DNA of 64,000 bases from Salvia splendens (taxonomy: Eukaryota; Streptophyta; Magnoliopsida; Lamiales; Lamiaceae). Both the position numbers and the translations under genes were made by a program. The notes beneath the pieces were generated by a model, which saw nothing but the letters and a program-made list of their open reading frames with translations, did not search any database and was not told the origin of the DNA. Positions 37,701-49,764 of this stretch are shown piece by piece; position 1 is the first letter of the stretch, and every line of letters begins with the position of its first letter. The stretch lies in NCBI RefSeq assembly GCF_004379255.2, contig NC_056042.1, positions 13,997,901 through 14,061,900 of the forward strand, read 5' to 3'.

Positions 37701-38699
37701 TTCTAAGCTTCACATCACCAATGCCCTTGATACTGCATTTGTGGTTGTTCCCCAGATAGACAGATCCTGATGCTTTCTTCAAGTCGTCAAACCATTCAAT
37801 CTTGGGACACATGTGAAAGCTGCATCCACTGTCCATAATCCAAGATTCAGAGATCTCAGCATCAGCCACATTCAAAACTTGAGCATTCTCTATTTCTTGA
37901 GCCACATCAGCAATGGGAGCAGCTGCGGCCTCTTCTTCCTTCTTCTTTTTGAGTGCATAACAGTTCTTTTTGATGTGACCCGGCTTCTTGCAATAGTGGC
38001 AAGATCTTGACTCTTCTTTCTTGTCAAATTTTCCCTTTTTCTGCCATTTCTTCTTGCCTAATTTCTTATCAGCCGCTTTGACATTGAGAACTTCCCTAGC
38101 CGAATCAATGGGCTTGCTCACAGATGCTCTTTGGAATTCCTTGGATTTCAAGGCAGTTAACACCTCTTCATATGTGAGTGCAGAGCTTCTCCCATACAAG
38201 AGAGCATCCTTGAGTTGATCATAGCTCCTCGGCAGAGCATTCAAGAGCATGATTGCCTTGTCTTCATCCTTTATTTCACCATCTACACTCTCAAGATCGT
38301 CCACTGCCTTCACAAAGTCATCCATCTGTTCCATGATACCCTTTCCTTCAAGAAATTTGATCGAGTATAGTCTTTGCTTCAAGAATAACCGGTTAGCCAA
38401 AGACTTGGTCATGTATATGGACTCCAATTTCTTCCAGACATCAGAAGGAGTCTTCTCCTTGCAGACTTCTCGCAATACCGATCTCCTAGGCTGAGCATTA
38501 GAGCACTATGAGCTCTGTCCATCGCATCAATCTTCTTGATCACATCCTTATCATCAGGATCGGCTGTCTTGTCAGGCAGCTCATACTTCATAGCTTCCCA
38601 GAGGCCTTGCTGCACGAGCATGGCCCTCATCTTCACTTTCCATAATCCAAAATCATTTTTTCCCGTGAACTTCTCGAACTCAAAACGATTCCCAGCCAT
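34720..38699 (-). pseudogene. Copia gag-pol with three frame breaks
   Basis: Gag starts MAGNRFEFEKFTGKN at 38699 and carries a CCHC knuckle CHYCKKPGHIKKNC (about 37960-38002). Protease has MDSGCSFHMCP. Integrase has WHLRLGHVS, HSDIWGP, IIDDHSR, LRTDNGLEF and PQQNGVAERAN. RT has YVDDM (about 35685-35699). RNase H has CDSDFASN and ends ADALTK. The frame is lost at three points: one G short near 38479 (after LSLGDR), an apparent 11-base deletion near 37531 (after TAKRI), and about one base short near 35652 (after SDINE). Conserved protein resumes in a new frame each time. With near-identical LTRs the element either moved with proteins from a relative, or some one-base gaps are sequence errors. 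Confidence 0.93.
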
Positions 38700-38744
38700 T
38701 CCTTTCGTTGCGCCTTCAAGAACTTCCCACAGACGGCGCCAATT

Positions 38745-39332
38745 TGTGAAATGAATCCACCGAATTGAAAACGCACGGATACGAAATTATAACTTGAAAT
38801 GAAAGAACAACGGGCATACGTGGTTCGGCCAAAATCAGCCTACATCCACGGGAGAACTCGAGCAATTTGTATTAATAAGGAAACGAGATTACAAGCTAAC
38901 TTCCAACCTGAACTTACAACAAGAACAAGCTCTTCTCTCTTGAATCTCCCGAGAAACTCGACTCTGAGATCCCTGGTCTGAGAAGATCAACAACACCACG
39001 AACAAGAGCTGAGACTCCTTCCTTGATCACTGAGATCACTGATCAATCACAACTTGGATTGAACGATGAATCACCTTGCTTCTTCTTCTTTTACGATTGC
39101 TATCACTTGCTCTGTTTTTAGGTTGAATTGAATGAGGAATTCTGTTATGATCTTCTCTCACTCATGCGTGTGTAGTTATGAGCCTATGTATTCAGCTCAA
39201 CCGATTCTTGGGTGAGAGTAATCCCATGCACACGAGCCCTCATGAATGCTCACGTACACCCTCAACTAAACCCCATCTTATGCACGCTCAAAATGCTGCA
39301 ATTGATGTTGTGAGACGCACACTCACGCAACA
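38745..39332 (-). repeat. 5' LTR of the nested copia
   Basis: Minus strand TGTTGCGTGAGTG to ATTCATTTCACA, followed by the AATTGGCGCCGTC leader. Confidence 0.95.
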
Positions 39333-40966
39333 AATACAGATCATAAATCACTGGTCATGCATCACAGATTCTGGTTCAAGTTCGAAATATAGGGTTTTTA
39401 AAACATCCACAACAAAACACCGATTCTTCATGCTCGAGAACACACATTCATGCTCACACGTTCCTCATTCACATATTTGCATACAAACACATATCATTCA
39501 CAAATATTTCGATCCAACACCCATGATTTCAACCAACAAATGCAAAAATCAAACAAGTTCTTACGAACACACAATTTCCCTCCCGTTAAAACTTGCGATC
39601 TATCAAACCTACACTCTCTACATGCATGTAGGACTCAAAACATGGTTTAAAAGAGAAGTAGGAGGAAAAGTGTGTGAATATACCTTCCTTTGACAAAATG
39701 AATCGGTAGAAACGTAGAATGGAGCGATTTGTCGGAGGTTCTCGAAGATAACTTCAACGGATTGCAAGAACAAGGGTTGGATGGAGGATTTTTGGAGATG
39801 GGAGAGTGGGAGAGATGAAGAACCATGTGGGAGAGGGGGAAAGTGAAGTGGACGAAAATTTTGGGGAATGGGGGCTAGGGTTTGATAACTTTGTATTTAT
39901 TTGCTAGGTTTAAGTCCATGAATGAATTAAATAAATAAATTGTGGGGAATTAAAATATAGGCCAATGAATAAAAATCCCACAATTATAAAGAGCCTAATT
40001 TTTGAAAATTATGGCTGCAAATTAATAAGGGATTATTTGATACTTACTTGGAGAGAAATAAATCCACAATTTGGGAAATAAAAATAATGAATACAAGGAA
40101 ACAATTAAATTAAATCTCCAAGTAGGAAAATTATGGTGGGGGCCGAAAATTTTAAGGACTTTGCACAACGAAATTATTTAAATCCCCAATTAAATAGAAT
40201 AGGATTTAAATTTGGTAATTTCTTTTATGGAAAAAGGCTTCCATAAAATAGGTAACAATCAATTAAATTCCCACAAGGAAAATAATAGTATGGGGCGTGT
40301 GACATGGAAGGGAAGTAGTAGAAAAATATTCACATCCCCAATTAAATTGACATAGAAATTTATTTGGATAAATAGGGATTCCACAAATTAGGAAACAAAT
40401 AAAATATTCTCCAAATTTTATTGGAGAAGGCCGAAAATTGCTAGGCTAAATAGCCAAGGAAATATCCCAACTCTCTATCTATTTTGGGTGAAGGAATAAA
40501 TTTTAACATGATTTAATTGGATAAAAATCAAAGGAAGGGAGTCAATAAAGCACCAATTAAATCAAATAAAAATAATTCTTTCTCCTATAGGAGATTTTCG
40601 AACACTCCCAAGGAAAATAAAATGGAGTTCGAATTTCATGTAGTACTACTTAGGGGTCATTAGTTTGGATTTAATTTGGATTAAAGTCCCAAAACAATTA
40701 ATTAAATCCACAAAAGAAGTACTATTTCAATAATTAGGAAGGCCGTATATTTCAATGAATCGACTCGAGAAAGAAATAAATGCATGATCTTATTAATTAT
40801 TTCCCTTCATTGGAAAAGTATAAAACTCAAGCTCATCAATCACATTAAACACGATAATTCATTCCACATAAGGCCACTTAAATCACATAGAAGCAAACGT
40901 TTCTAAAATTCCAAAATTCCAATAACGTATCAAAAGGGTCACAAAAGTTTGGGATGTTACAGGACC

Positions 40967-41136
40967 ATTCCAACTACATTGCTGCCTAATACTTCAATGA
41001 AATTAATGCACGCAACTACATTTATAAATGCACACAACCATCCTCATACCATAAATGAGGCCAAATATCCATAAAATGATTGATGAATAATATCAGAGAG
41101 AAAATGTAAAGAGCTGTTGTGATTACAAAATAAATC
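40967..41136. other. Short host spacer between two LTR insertions
   Basis: The segment ends GAGCTG..GATTACAAAATAAATCT, where the next copia inserted. The same sequence recurs in diverged form at about 46535-46562, so the insertion split one unit of an old tandem repeat. Confidence 0.5.
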
Positions 41137-41141
41137 TTATC

Positions 41142-41691
41142 TGTTGGATGCATGCGTCTCACAACATCAAAACGCAGCAAGATGAAGTGTTGAGATGAGG
41201 GTGTACATGAGTGCACGTGAAGGGTCGCATGCAAGGGATCACACACTCCACAATTCAGTTGGAAGTCAAGTATATATACTGATCATTCTTGACGCATGCT
41301 AACTAATTGAAATCAACTTGATACAAGAAAGTTACAAAGAGAAACACAAAGAGAGAGCTCAAGCTGCAGTTATTCAATCTAAGTCAAGGATTGATAGATG
41401 ATCTTAGTGATCGGAGGTGAAATCTCAGTTTGATATCGTGGTGTTTTGTATTCTCGGTGTATAGATCTCGAGGTCGAGTTTCTTGAGAGATCTAGGAGAG
41501 AAAGATCGGTGTTCTTGTTGTGAATTCTTGTTGATCGATAGTTTGTAATCTCGTTTCCTCATTAATAGAAATCATTCGAGTTCTCCCGTGGACGTAAGAT
41601 GATTTTGGCCGAACCACGTGTATGCGTTGTCATTTCTTTTCAGTCTTTATCTTCGATCGCACGTTCAAATCTGGTGATTAGTTATTTCACA
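41142..41691 (+). repeat. 5' LTR
   Basis: TGTTGGATGC to AGTTATTTCACA, followed directly by the AATTGGCGCC leader. Confidence 0.94.
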
Positions 41692-41741
41692 AATTGGCGC
41701 CGTCTGTGGGAAGTTAGGACGTTAAAGGCGCGACGACTGCA

Positions 41742-44700
41742 ATGGCCACCAATCGGTTTGAGTTTGAAAAATTCACGGGGAAGAATGATTTTGGGCTGTG
41801 GAAAGTGAAGATGAAGGCTATGCTAGTGCAGCAAGGCCTCTGGGAGGCGCTGAAGTATGAGAAACCGGACAAAGCTGCTGATCTTGACGATAAAGATGTG
41901 ATCAAAAGGATCGATTCAATGGATTGAGCGCACTGTGCTTTGATGCTTAGTCTTGGAGATCGAGTACTACGTGAGGTGTGCAAGGAGGAGACACATTTGG
42001 CTGTATTGAACAAGCTCGAGTCCATATACATGACCAAGTCCCGGGCAAATCGGTTGTTCTTGAAGCAAAGATTATATTCAATCAAGTTTCTTGAAGGAAA
42101 GGGGATTATGGAGCAAATGGATGAATTTATCAAGGTCGTGGATGATCTCGAGTGTGTAGATGGCGATATAAAGGATGAAGACAAGGCCATCATGCTCCTG
42201 AACGCTCTGCCAAAGAGTTTTGATCAGCTTAAGGATTCTCTCTTGTATGGCAGAAGCACTTCACTCACCTATGAAGAAGTGTTAACTGCTTTGAAGGCTA
42301 AGGAGTTTCAAAGGGTCTCTGTCAGCAAACCTATAGATCAGGCTGGAGAAGTTCTCAATGTAAGGTCAGCGGATAAGAAAGCCAACAAGAAGAAGTGGCA
42401 GATACGATAAGAAGGATAACATAGAAACAAGATCCTGCCATTATTGCAAGAAACTAGGCCACATAAAGAAAAACTGCTATGCTTTTAAAAGAAAGAAGGA
42501 GGAAGAAGCTGCAGGTATTGGGAATGCATATTTGGCACAAGAAATTGAAACTGCTCAAGTTCTTAATGTGGTAGACTTGAATATATCTGAATCTTGGATA
42601 ATGGACAGTGGATGTAGCTTTCACATGTGTCCAAAGATAGAATGGTTTGCTAATCTCAAGAAGTCCTCTGGATCAGTATACCTCGGGAATGATCATAGAT
42701 GCACAATCGAAGGAGTTGGGGATGTTTAACTTAGAATGAAGGATAGATCACTGAAGCTGCTTACTGAAGTAAGATTCATTCCTGAAATCAAACGAAACCT
42801 GATATCCCTAGGAGCTTTGGAAAGGAAAGGATGCTCTTTCCTATTTGATGATGGGGTAATGAAGGTAGTGAAGGACTCACAAGTCATTATGGAGGCAAAA
42901 CGTATACACAGCCTGTACTATCTGGAAGCAGGTGTGGTTATGACTCAAGTGAATGTTGCCATTAAGCAGATCCCAGATTCTTGGCACCAGAGATTGGGTC
43001 ATGTGTCAATAGATGCTGTGAATAGATTGATCAAGGATAAGATCATTGATGCAGACTCCATGATGACATCTAGAGATGGTGAAGTCTGCATACTAGGTAA
43101 GAGCAAGAAACTGGTTTATCCTGCAGGGAAGCACACATCCTCTTCAGTGCTAGATTATGCCCATAGTGACATATGGGGGACCTGCACAAGTGGCATCTAT
43201 AGGCGGTTGAGGTACTTCTTCTTGTCCATAATTGATGATTGTTCCAGAAGAACATGGTTGTATGTTATGAAGGAAAAGTCAGATGCTTTTAACAAGTTCA
43301 GAGATTGGTGCAAAGAAGTTGAGGTGGAGAAAGGACTAACTCTAAAATGCCTAAGGACAGATAATGGTCTGGAATTTCTTTCTTATGAGTTCGATGACTT
43401 CTGCAAGCTGAAGGGAATCAAGACACACAGGTCAGTTCCAAATAATCCCCAACAAAATGGGGTAGCTGAAAGAGCAAACAAGACTATTCTAGAGAGGGTG
43501 AGATGTATGCTTATTTCCTCTAGAATGCCATCAAAATTCTGGGGAGAGGCAGCAGCTACTACTGTAGTGTTGATGAATAAGTGTCCTGCTGCTGCAATAA
43601 ACCATCAAACCCCAGATTTCAGATGGTATGGGAAGCATGGAGGTTACAATATGCTCATGCCTTTTGGATGCAGAGCCTATTCACACATTAAGCAGGGTAA
43701 GATGCAGCCTAGAGCCTTGAAATGTGTTCTGTTAGGCTATCAGGGGGGAGTTAAAGGATATAGACTCTGTTGCATGGAAGCAGGTAACCAAAAGGTTGTG
43801 ATTAGCGGAGATGTGGTATTCAAGGAAGAAGAAATACCATATAAAGAGCTTGAAAAGGCAAATGACTCAGATAAGGTAAATATTCCAGTGGAGGTGGAGT
43901 TGCCAAAGCAGAACAATATCAAAATCTAGAAGAAGCAAGTTCATCAGAATCTGAGCAAGGGATCAATGAATCCAATGATGACCTGGATAATGCTGATGAT
44001 GAAGTTATTCAACTTGAAGAAGATCTAAGTAACTATCAACTGGCAAGAGACAGAAAAAAGAAGAGAAGAGATAAGAAAGCCTGCCAGATATAGTAATTTA
44101 AGTCTAGTGTATTATGCTCTATGTGTAGTAGAAGAGGTGGAGACAGTGGAACCCAACAACTACCAGGAAGCAGTCAATAGTAGGGAGAGGGACAAATGGA
44201 TTAAGGCTATGCAAGATGAGATTGATTCCCTAATGAAGAATAAGACATGGATTCTGGTTACAAGAAAGATGATGCAGAAATTGATAGGATGCAAGTGGAT
44301 TTTTAAGAAGAAGATTGAAGCATCAGAGGGAAATAAAATCAGAAATAAGGCCAGGTTGGTGGCTAAAGGGTATATTCGGAGAGAGGGAATTGGTCTTAAT
44401 GAAATATTTTCTCCAGTGGTGAAGCATAGCTCTATAAGAGTCCTCATGGCGTTGGTTGCTCAGAATGATTGGGAGTTGCATCAGATGGATGTTAAAACGA
44501 CTTTTCTGCATGGTGAGTTAGAGGAAAGCATATACATGGAGCAACCTGAGGGTTTTACAAAGCCCGGAGATGAGGGGAAGGTGTGTTTGTTGAAGAGAAG
44601 TATATATGGTTTAAAACAATCCAGTACGCAATGGAATATACAATTTGATGAACATATGAAAAGAATTGGATTTGAGAGTTCACAATATGATAGATGTGTA

Positions 44701-45722
44701 TGCATGAAGAAGAAGGATGGCAAGACAGTAGCATTCTTACTCCTATATGCAGATGATATGCTTGTGACATGATCAGACATCAATGAGATTTTGAAGGTGA
44801 AGCAAGACCTCAAGTGTAGGTTTGAAATGAAGGATCTGGGGGAAGCAAAAAGAATATTGGGCATAGACATCATCAGAGACCGCAAGAGGAGAGTGTTGTG
44901 GTTAAGTCAGCAACACTACATTGATAAGTTACTCAAAAGATTCCAGATGAATGAGTCCAGAGTTGTTTCCACTCCAATTGGACAACAATTTGTGCTGTCA
45001 GTTGCACAATGTCCCAAAAGTGAGGAAGAGGTGGAGCAAATGAGTAAGATTCCTTATGCAAATATCATTGGAAGTGTTATGTACCCTATGATATGCACGC
45101 GGCTAGATCTAGCTCATGGAGTCAGTGTTACTACAGATACATGAGCAATCCAGGAAGAGTGCACTGTCAAGCTTTGAAGTGGATGATGAGGTACCTTGGA
45201 GGAACTGCAGATTATGGGATCATGTATAAGGGAAACACTGACTACAATAAGGATAGTTTGGAAGGATTTTGTGACTCTAATTTTGCTTCAAACCGTGTCA
45301 GTAGGAAGTCACAGACTGGATACATCTTTACTCTATTTGGAGGGGCTGTGACTTGGAAATCGAATTTACAAACAGTGGTGGCTTTGTTAACGAATAAAGC
45401 AGAGTATATTGTGCTAACTGATGCAGTAAAAGAGAGCTTTTGGCTCAAGGGAATCCTGAATGACTTAGGATTGAAACAGAAGAAAGTGGTGGTCAATTGC
45501 GATAGTAGTAGTGCAATATGTTTGTCCAAACACCAGACATTCCATGATAGAAACAAGCACATTGATGTGCGGTTACATTTCATCCGAGATGAAGTAAAGA
45601 AAGGGATGATAGAGGTCAGAAAAATTGATACAGAGCACAACCCGGCTGATGCATTGACAAAGATAGTGTCGGCATCCAAGTTTGTGTATTGCTTGGAGTT
45701 GATAAGCGTGTTGAGGAGATGA
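41742..45722 (+). pseudogene. Copia gag-pol, heavily mutated
   Basis: Begins MATNRFEFEKFTGKNDFGLW. In-frame stops occur at 41925-41927 (TGA after IDSMD), 42727-42729 (TAA after VGDV) and 44770-44772 (TGA after DDMLVT). Frame changes occur near 42405 (about ten bases lost before the Gag zinc knuckle CHYCKKLGHIKKNC), near 43920, near 44070 and near 45135. Protease MDSGCSFHMCPK, the integrase core (HSDIWGT, IIDDCSRR, RTDNGLEF, PQQNGVAERAN) and RNase H (CDSNFASN, ADALTK) are recognisable. The RT catalytic box reads YADDM where the nested relative has YVDDM. The RNase H motif has N for the second aspartate (DSNF against DSDF). The element is not capable of autonomous movement. Confidence 0.94.
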
Positions 45723-45783
45723 AGAAATGGAAATTGGAGAATTAGGACAATGAGTTGTTGATGTTGGAAACGAGGTGGAGATT

Positions 45784-46334
45784 TGTTGGATGCGTGCGTC
45801 TCACAACATCAAAACGCAGCAAGATGAAGTGTTGAGATGAGGGTGTACATGAGTGCACGTGAAGGATCGCATGCAGGGGATCACACACTCCACAATTCGG
45901 TTGGAAGTCAAGTATATATACTGATCATTCTTGACGCATGCTAACTAACTGAAATCAACTTGATACAAGAAAGTTACAAAGAGAAACACAAAGAGAGAGC
46001 TCAAGCTGCAGTTATTCAATCTAAGTCAAGGATTGATAGGTGATCTTAGTGATCAGAGGTGAAATCTCAGCTTGATATCGTGGTGTTTTGTATTCTCGGT
46101 GTATAGATCTCGAGGTCGAGATTCTTGAGAGATCTAGGAGAGAAAGATCGGTGTTCTTGTTGTGAATTCTTGTTGATCGATAGTTTGTAATCTCGTTTCC
46201 TCATTAATAGAAATCATTCGAGTTCTCCCGTGGACGTAGGCTGATTTTGGCTGAACCACGTGTATGCGTTGTCATTTCTTTTCAGTCTTTATCTTCGATC
46301 GCACGTTCAAATCTTGGTGATTAGTTATTTCACA
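45784..46334 (+). repeat. 3' LTR
   Basis: Follows CGAGGTGGAGATT. TGTTGGATGC to AGTTATTTCACA, one base longer than the 5' LTR. Confidence 0.94.
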
Positions 46335-46339
46335 TTATC

Positions 46340-46785
46340 ACTTCCAATTCATCTCAATCTCTTCAAATACAACATACACCAAACATGCAACTTTGCAGAA
46401 CTAGATGAATAAAAATAAAAGAGGCAGAAAGAGAAAGGGAGAGGGGGAGATCATCACAGCCACTTAAGAATAGTTTGCATACACCAAACATCCATACAAT
46501 GATTAATGCACATTACTAGAGAGGAAAAAAGTAAAGAGCTGTGACTACAGAATAAATCTCATCACTTCCATTTCATCGCAATCTCTCCATAATCAACATA
46601 CACTAAGCAAGATGAGAACTAACTTAATACAAGCACAACAGTGTATAAAGTGAAACCACCACAACCTACAATAAGCATACACTAAAAACAAAAAACAACC
46701 AAAATCAACCAAAGTCAGGTGGTAACACAACAATTTTGAGGGGGTAACACAATTGTTTTGTAGAAAGAAACACATCACAACATTT
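46340..46785. other. Spacer with an old tandem duplication
   Basis: CACTTCCAATTCATCTCAAT..ACATACACCAAA (46340-46390) recurs as CACTTCCATTTCATCGCAAT..ACATACACTAAG (46563-46613). The flank GTAAAGAGCTGTG.GATTAC (41108, 46530) recurs likewise. This gives a degenerate repeat of about 225 bp once the copia insertion is removed. It probably forms the noncoding end of the adjacent MULE remnant. Confidence 0.5.
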
Positions 46786-48480
46786 TTACTTCTTCTTCGC
46801 AGTTGATGAAGTAGCTTGGCTATCACCCACAACCGAGGAGACCTGATCCACAAACATATCTGCAACAACAGTTTGGCACCGTACCCTATTGTTACCAGGT
46901 TGATGACACAATGTGCATTTTTGTTTCTCTTCGCCTCGCTGCCACTTCTTACCTACATATAGTTTATTAACAACCAACATTAGTAAGGTTTATGTTTGTA
47001 CTTGGGATATAACAAGGAAGACAAGTATACCTTTCATGCGTTTTAGGCTGCTCGGAGCTGCTGGCAGACGTTCGGGGCATCTTCTTCTGTTGTGACCGAC
47101 TACACCACAAAGATGACATTTGTATTCCATCATCAACCCTTTTCGTGATATCTTTTGTCCTCCATCAATGTCATCCCTAACTTGCAGTATCTGGGTTGCC
47201 CGAGCTTTCTCTTTGGTCATTTCTCGTGCCTCTTACACGCTCTTTTGTCTCGCTCCCTTCGGACGTCCCGGCAGCTTGGTCATCTCGGGTGGAACAGCGT
47301 CCGAGTGGGCCGTCTTCGTCCATAGCTACGGTCCTTGGACCGGGTAGATGATAGCCTCATACGCCAGCTGGAAGGTTTCCTTTGCAACAAAGTTGTCAAC
47401 ATTCTCTGAAGTCATCTCAATCGCGGCAATGGCATGTTGACACAGTAATCACGTCAACATCCATCGTCTGCAGTTGCATGTGTGGTCCCGCAGATCCACA
47501 AAAAATTGCTCATTCCACTTGGTATTGACTTAATAAATCCACTCCCCGGCCTCCCTCACCATGCATTCTCCAATCTTCTCCTTTGTGTTCTCAACTTCTT
47601 TCTGATTTTCGGCCCAAATGCATATTCCAATCTTACCCCCATCTTCCTCCTCATAGTAAACCTATCCATAAGATACATGCGAATACACTCTAGAGTCCCA
47701 TACAACGGCTTCTCCCGAGCAAATAGTAACACCTTGCTGTAACATTCAAATGTGTTATTGACAAGGATGTCACATTTTGCTTCAAACCCAAAGAAGGCCC
47801 GACTCCAATTCTCCTTAGTTGTATGATCTGCCAACCACTTGTATGCATCCTCATTCTCTTCCTTCAATTCATTCATAGCCTTCTAGAAGCCATAAATGTT
47901 AGTTGCTAGAGCTACCTCCCAAATCATGTCCTTCAAATTGGTTGAAGGAAACAATTTCTTGAAATTGCTATGCATATGCCAAACACGCATCTGGTGTTCA
48001 GCATGCGGCCAATAGTTTCTCATTGCATTGATTAGCCCCTTATATTAACAAAAAAATCTATTAACAGTAGGAACTTAGGAACTTTCAGCATAACAGTTAG
48101 CATAAATGTACCTTTGTCTGTCCGAGATGAAAGTCCACTTGGAAGAATCCATAATTTCCAGATCTTGCACCAACAGCCCGAGGAACCAATTCCATGTGTC
48201 AGTATTTTCAATGTGAACAATGGCAAAAGCTATCAGAAAAATCTGCTCATTCGGATCCAATCCATCTCCGATGGCTGTCAGAAGTGTTCACTTGGCTTGC
48301 CCCTCCAGATGACACCCGTCTAGGCCTATTAAGCGTCTACAATGACATTTGAAAGAAGCTTTACATGTTCCGTAAGCAATGTAAATGGCCTTTAACCTGT
48401 TATTAGTAGCATTCACCCAAACTCTATAGTCTTGTGTTAGCTGACTAACCAATACCCAGTTGTTAATGATTTTAGCATAA
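46786..48480 (-). pseudogene. MULE (MuDR-type) transposase remnant
   Basis: From high to low coordinate the minus strand shows a MULE transposase core with GLDGCHLEG (about 48315-48341), DPNEQIFLIAFAIVHIE, TWNWFLGLL and KWTFISD. Next come NWSRAFFGF..KCDILVNN (about 47750-47810) and a SWIM zinc-finger region, CNC..CQHAIA (about 47420-47455). Then a PPEMTKLPGRPKG tail and two CCHC knuckles follow: CHLCGVVGHNRRRC (intact, about 47084-47125) and CTLCHQPGNNRVRC (histidine replaced by N, about 46878-46919). Stops and frame changes interrupt it, for example TGA after GQAK near 48285 and TGA inside the SWIM motif near 47438. The terminal repeats were not identified. Confidence 0.88.
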
Positions 48481-49764
48481 GGAAAAATTTAACAATAGCA
48501 AACTATTGTGATTAGAGGGGTGGGGGAATAGCTGTAGAGGGGGGATAATAGCAGGAGGGAGGGAGAGAGAGGGGAGTAGCAGTAGAGAGAGAGGGGGAAT
48601 AGACTATCTGTATGCATTTATTTATTTATCAAGTAACAGAAGGGGGATAAGAGAGAGAGGAACGATTTAATCAAAATTTGAGGAATGACTATTAAAGTCA
48701 AAGAATAATAGTCAAAGAGCATAAATTTGAAGAGATAGATACACAATCACCCCTTTTCTACTTATTAATAGCTATTTTGTGTTGATTGGGTCAAGTATTT
48801 AACACGGGCCGCACTTATAATTTATCGAAGCTACCAAATGCCCATTTATGGGTTATAACTTAACTATCTTATGTTATCTAACCTTACCAAACACCCCCTT
48901 AGAGTTTAAATAATATATTTAATGAATAAGATAAATTACAAATTGTGTATGTATATTTAAATCAAATGATTTTTGTGGTCTTGAGGTTTGGAACCGGCAG
49001 TTCATAAGTGGTTCCGGTTACAATTTTCTAAGCGAGAACCGCCCACATCCTTAAAACTTACAGTTCTGGTTGAATTTTTTCTTGAGGTTCTTGTTCACAG
49101 TTAACCGCCGGTTCAAGGAACCTTAAGCATCTCTAATGGTTCCATCGAAATCCTTCCTTGGCATTACAAAACCAAATAGACATTCATGGTCAAAAACTGG
49201 GTTACCCAAAATGATACTACAACATTAAAAATTTAAAGCAAACACATAATTTCCCTATCAAATCATCACTCAAAAGGCTATGGTACATTTTATTTTCTGT
49301 GTGAGTTGTCATCATCTATACGAGAAACATGAATTTCTCTGCCTACAAACAAATTACAGAATCAACATATCCTAACAACGCATCGACACCATCCTAACAA
49401 AACTTGTGGACTGGATTTCTTCCCACTACAACCCTCAAACAAAGACTTCACAACTCCATGACCCAATATGTCAACAAAAAATCTGAATCAAAATTCAGAC
49501 CTACCGCTTCTTCTATATCCGCCCTGCAAGACGAGTACGAAGTTCAAATAAGCACAAACCAATTTCCCAATGATAATGGCGATACTGTACGCGTGATAAA
49601 CTTCAAGGTCCAACAAGAAATCATCGCCTTAATAGATCCCCAGCAGAAAATGCCTCCAATAATCAGAACATATTTGAGTCAATGACAAGAAAGAGAAGAC
49701 CAGAAGACGATGACTTGGCGAATCTTGCATGAAGGCATACAAAGAATACCCTCCACCACGGGGA
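48481..49764. other. Spacer and probable transportin 3'UTR
   Basis: A G/A-rich tract (GGGGG and GAGAGA runs) lies at 48508-48600. At 48990-49130 GGAACCGGCAG..AACCGCCGGTTCAAGGAACC has a partly inverted arrangement like a degraded transposon edge. The last few hundred bases are probably 3'UTR of the transportin copy. A plus-strand frame at 49404-49685 has no recognised match. Confidence 0.4.

Larger units (their letters stand above)
34070..39332 (-). mobile_element. Nested Ty1/copia (Tork-like) element, 5.26 kb
   Basis: Identical-length LTRs of 588 bp (34070-34657 and 38745-39332) are flanked by the 5-bp duplication AATAC (34065-34069 and 39333-39337). By eye I find two differences between the LTRs (34097/38772 and 34288/38963), so the insertion is very recent. 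The polypurine tract CGAGGTGGAGATT precedes the 3' LTR. The leader after the 5' LTR reads AATTGGCGCCGTCTGTGGG, whose TGGCGCCGT core could pair with a tRNA-Asp-type primer. The Tork assignment is from the motifs SGCSFHMCPK and FEKFTGKNDFGLWKVK. Confidence 0.96.
32252..40961 (-). repeat. Ty3-type solo LTR, split by a nested copia
   Basis: On the minus strand it begins TGTAACATCCCAAAC (ending at plus position 40961) and ends GGTCGTGACA (32252). The 5-bp duplication GGACC flanks it exactly (32247-32251 and 40962-40966). Removing the nested copia (34070-39332) and one 5-bp duplication leaves about 3.44 kb of LTR with no gag-pol, so it is a solo LTR. It shares termini and the double hairpin with the LTR at 11731-14111 but is otherwise diverged. 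The order of events is Ty3 insertion and copia insertion; the loss of the Ty3 interior cannot be placed relative to the copia insertion. Confidence 0.93.
41142..46334 (+). mobile_element. Ty1/copia (Tork-like) element, 5.19 kb
   Basis: LTRs 41142-41691 (550 bp) and 45784-46334 (551 bp) are flanked by the duplication TTATC (41137-41141 and 46335-46339). I count about twelve substitutions and one indel between the LTRs (about 97.8% identity), making it older than the nested element at 34070. The leader AATTGGCGCCGTCTGTGGG and the polypurine tract CGAGGTGGAGATT are the same as in that element. The LTRs share a diverged block (GTTTGTAATCTCGTTTCC to GGCCGAACCACGT). The two are related members of one family in opposite orientation. 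Confidence 0.95.

Noticed and set aside
49404..49685. 93-codon plus-strand frame next to the transportin 3' end
   Set aside because: No recognisable motif; it overlaps the likely 3'UTR of the minus-strand gene and has no splice or start support.
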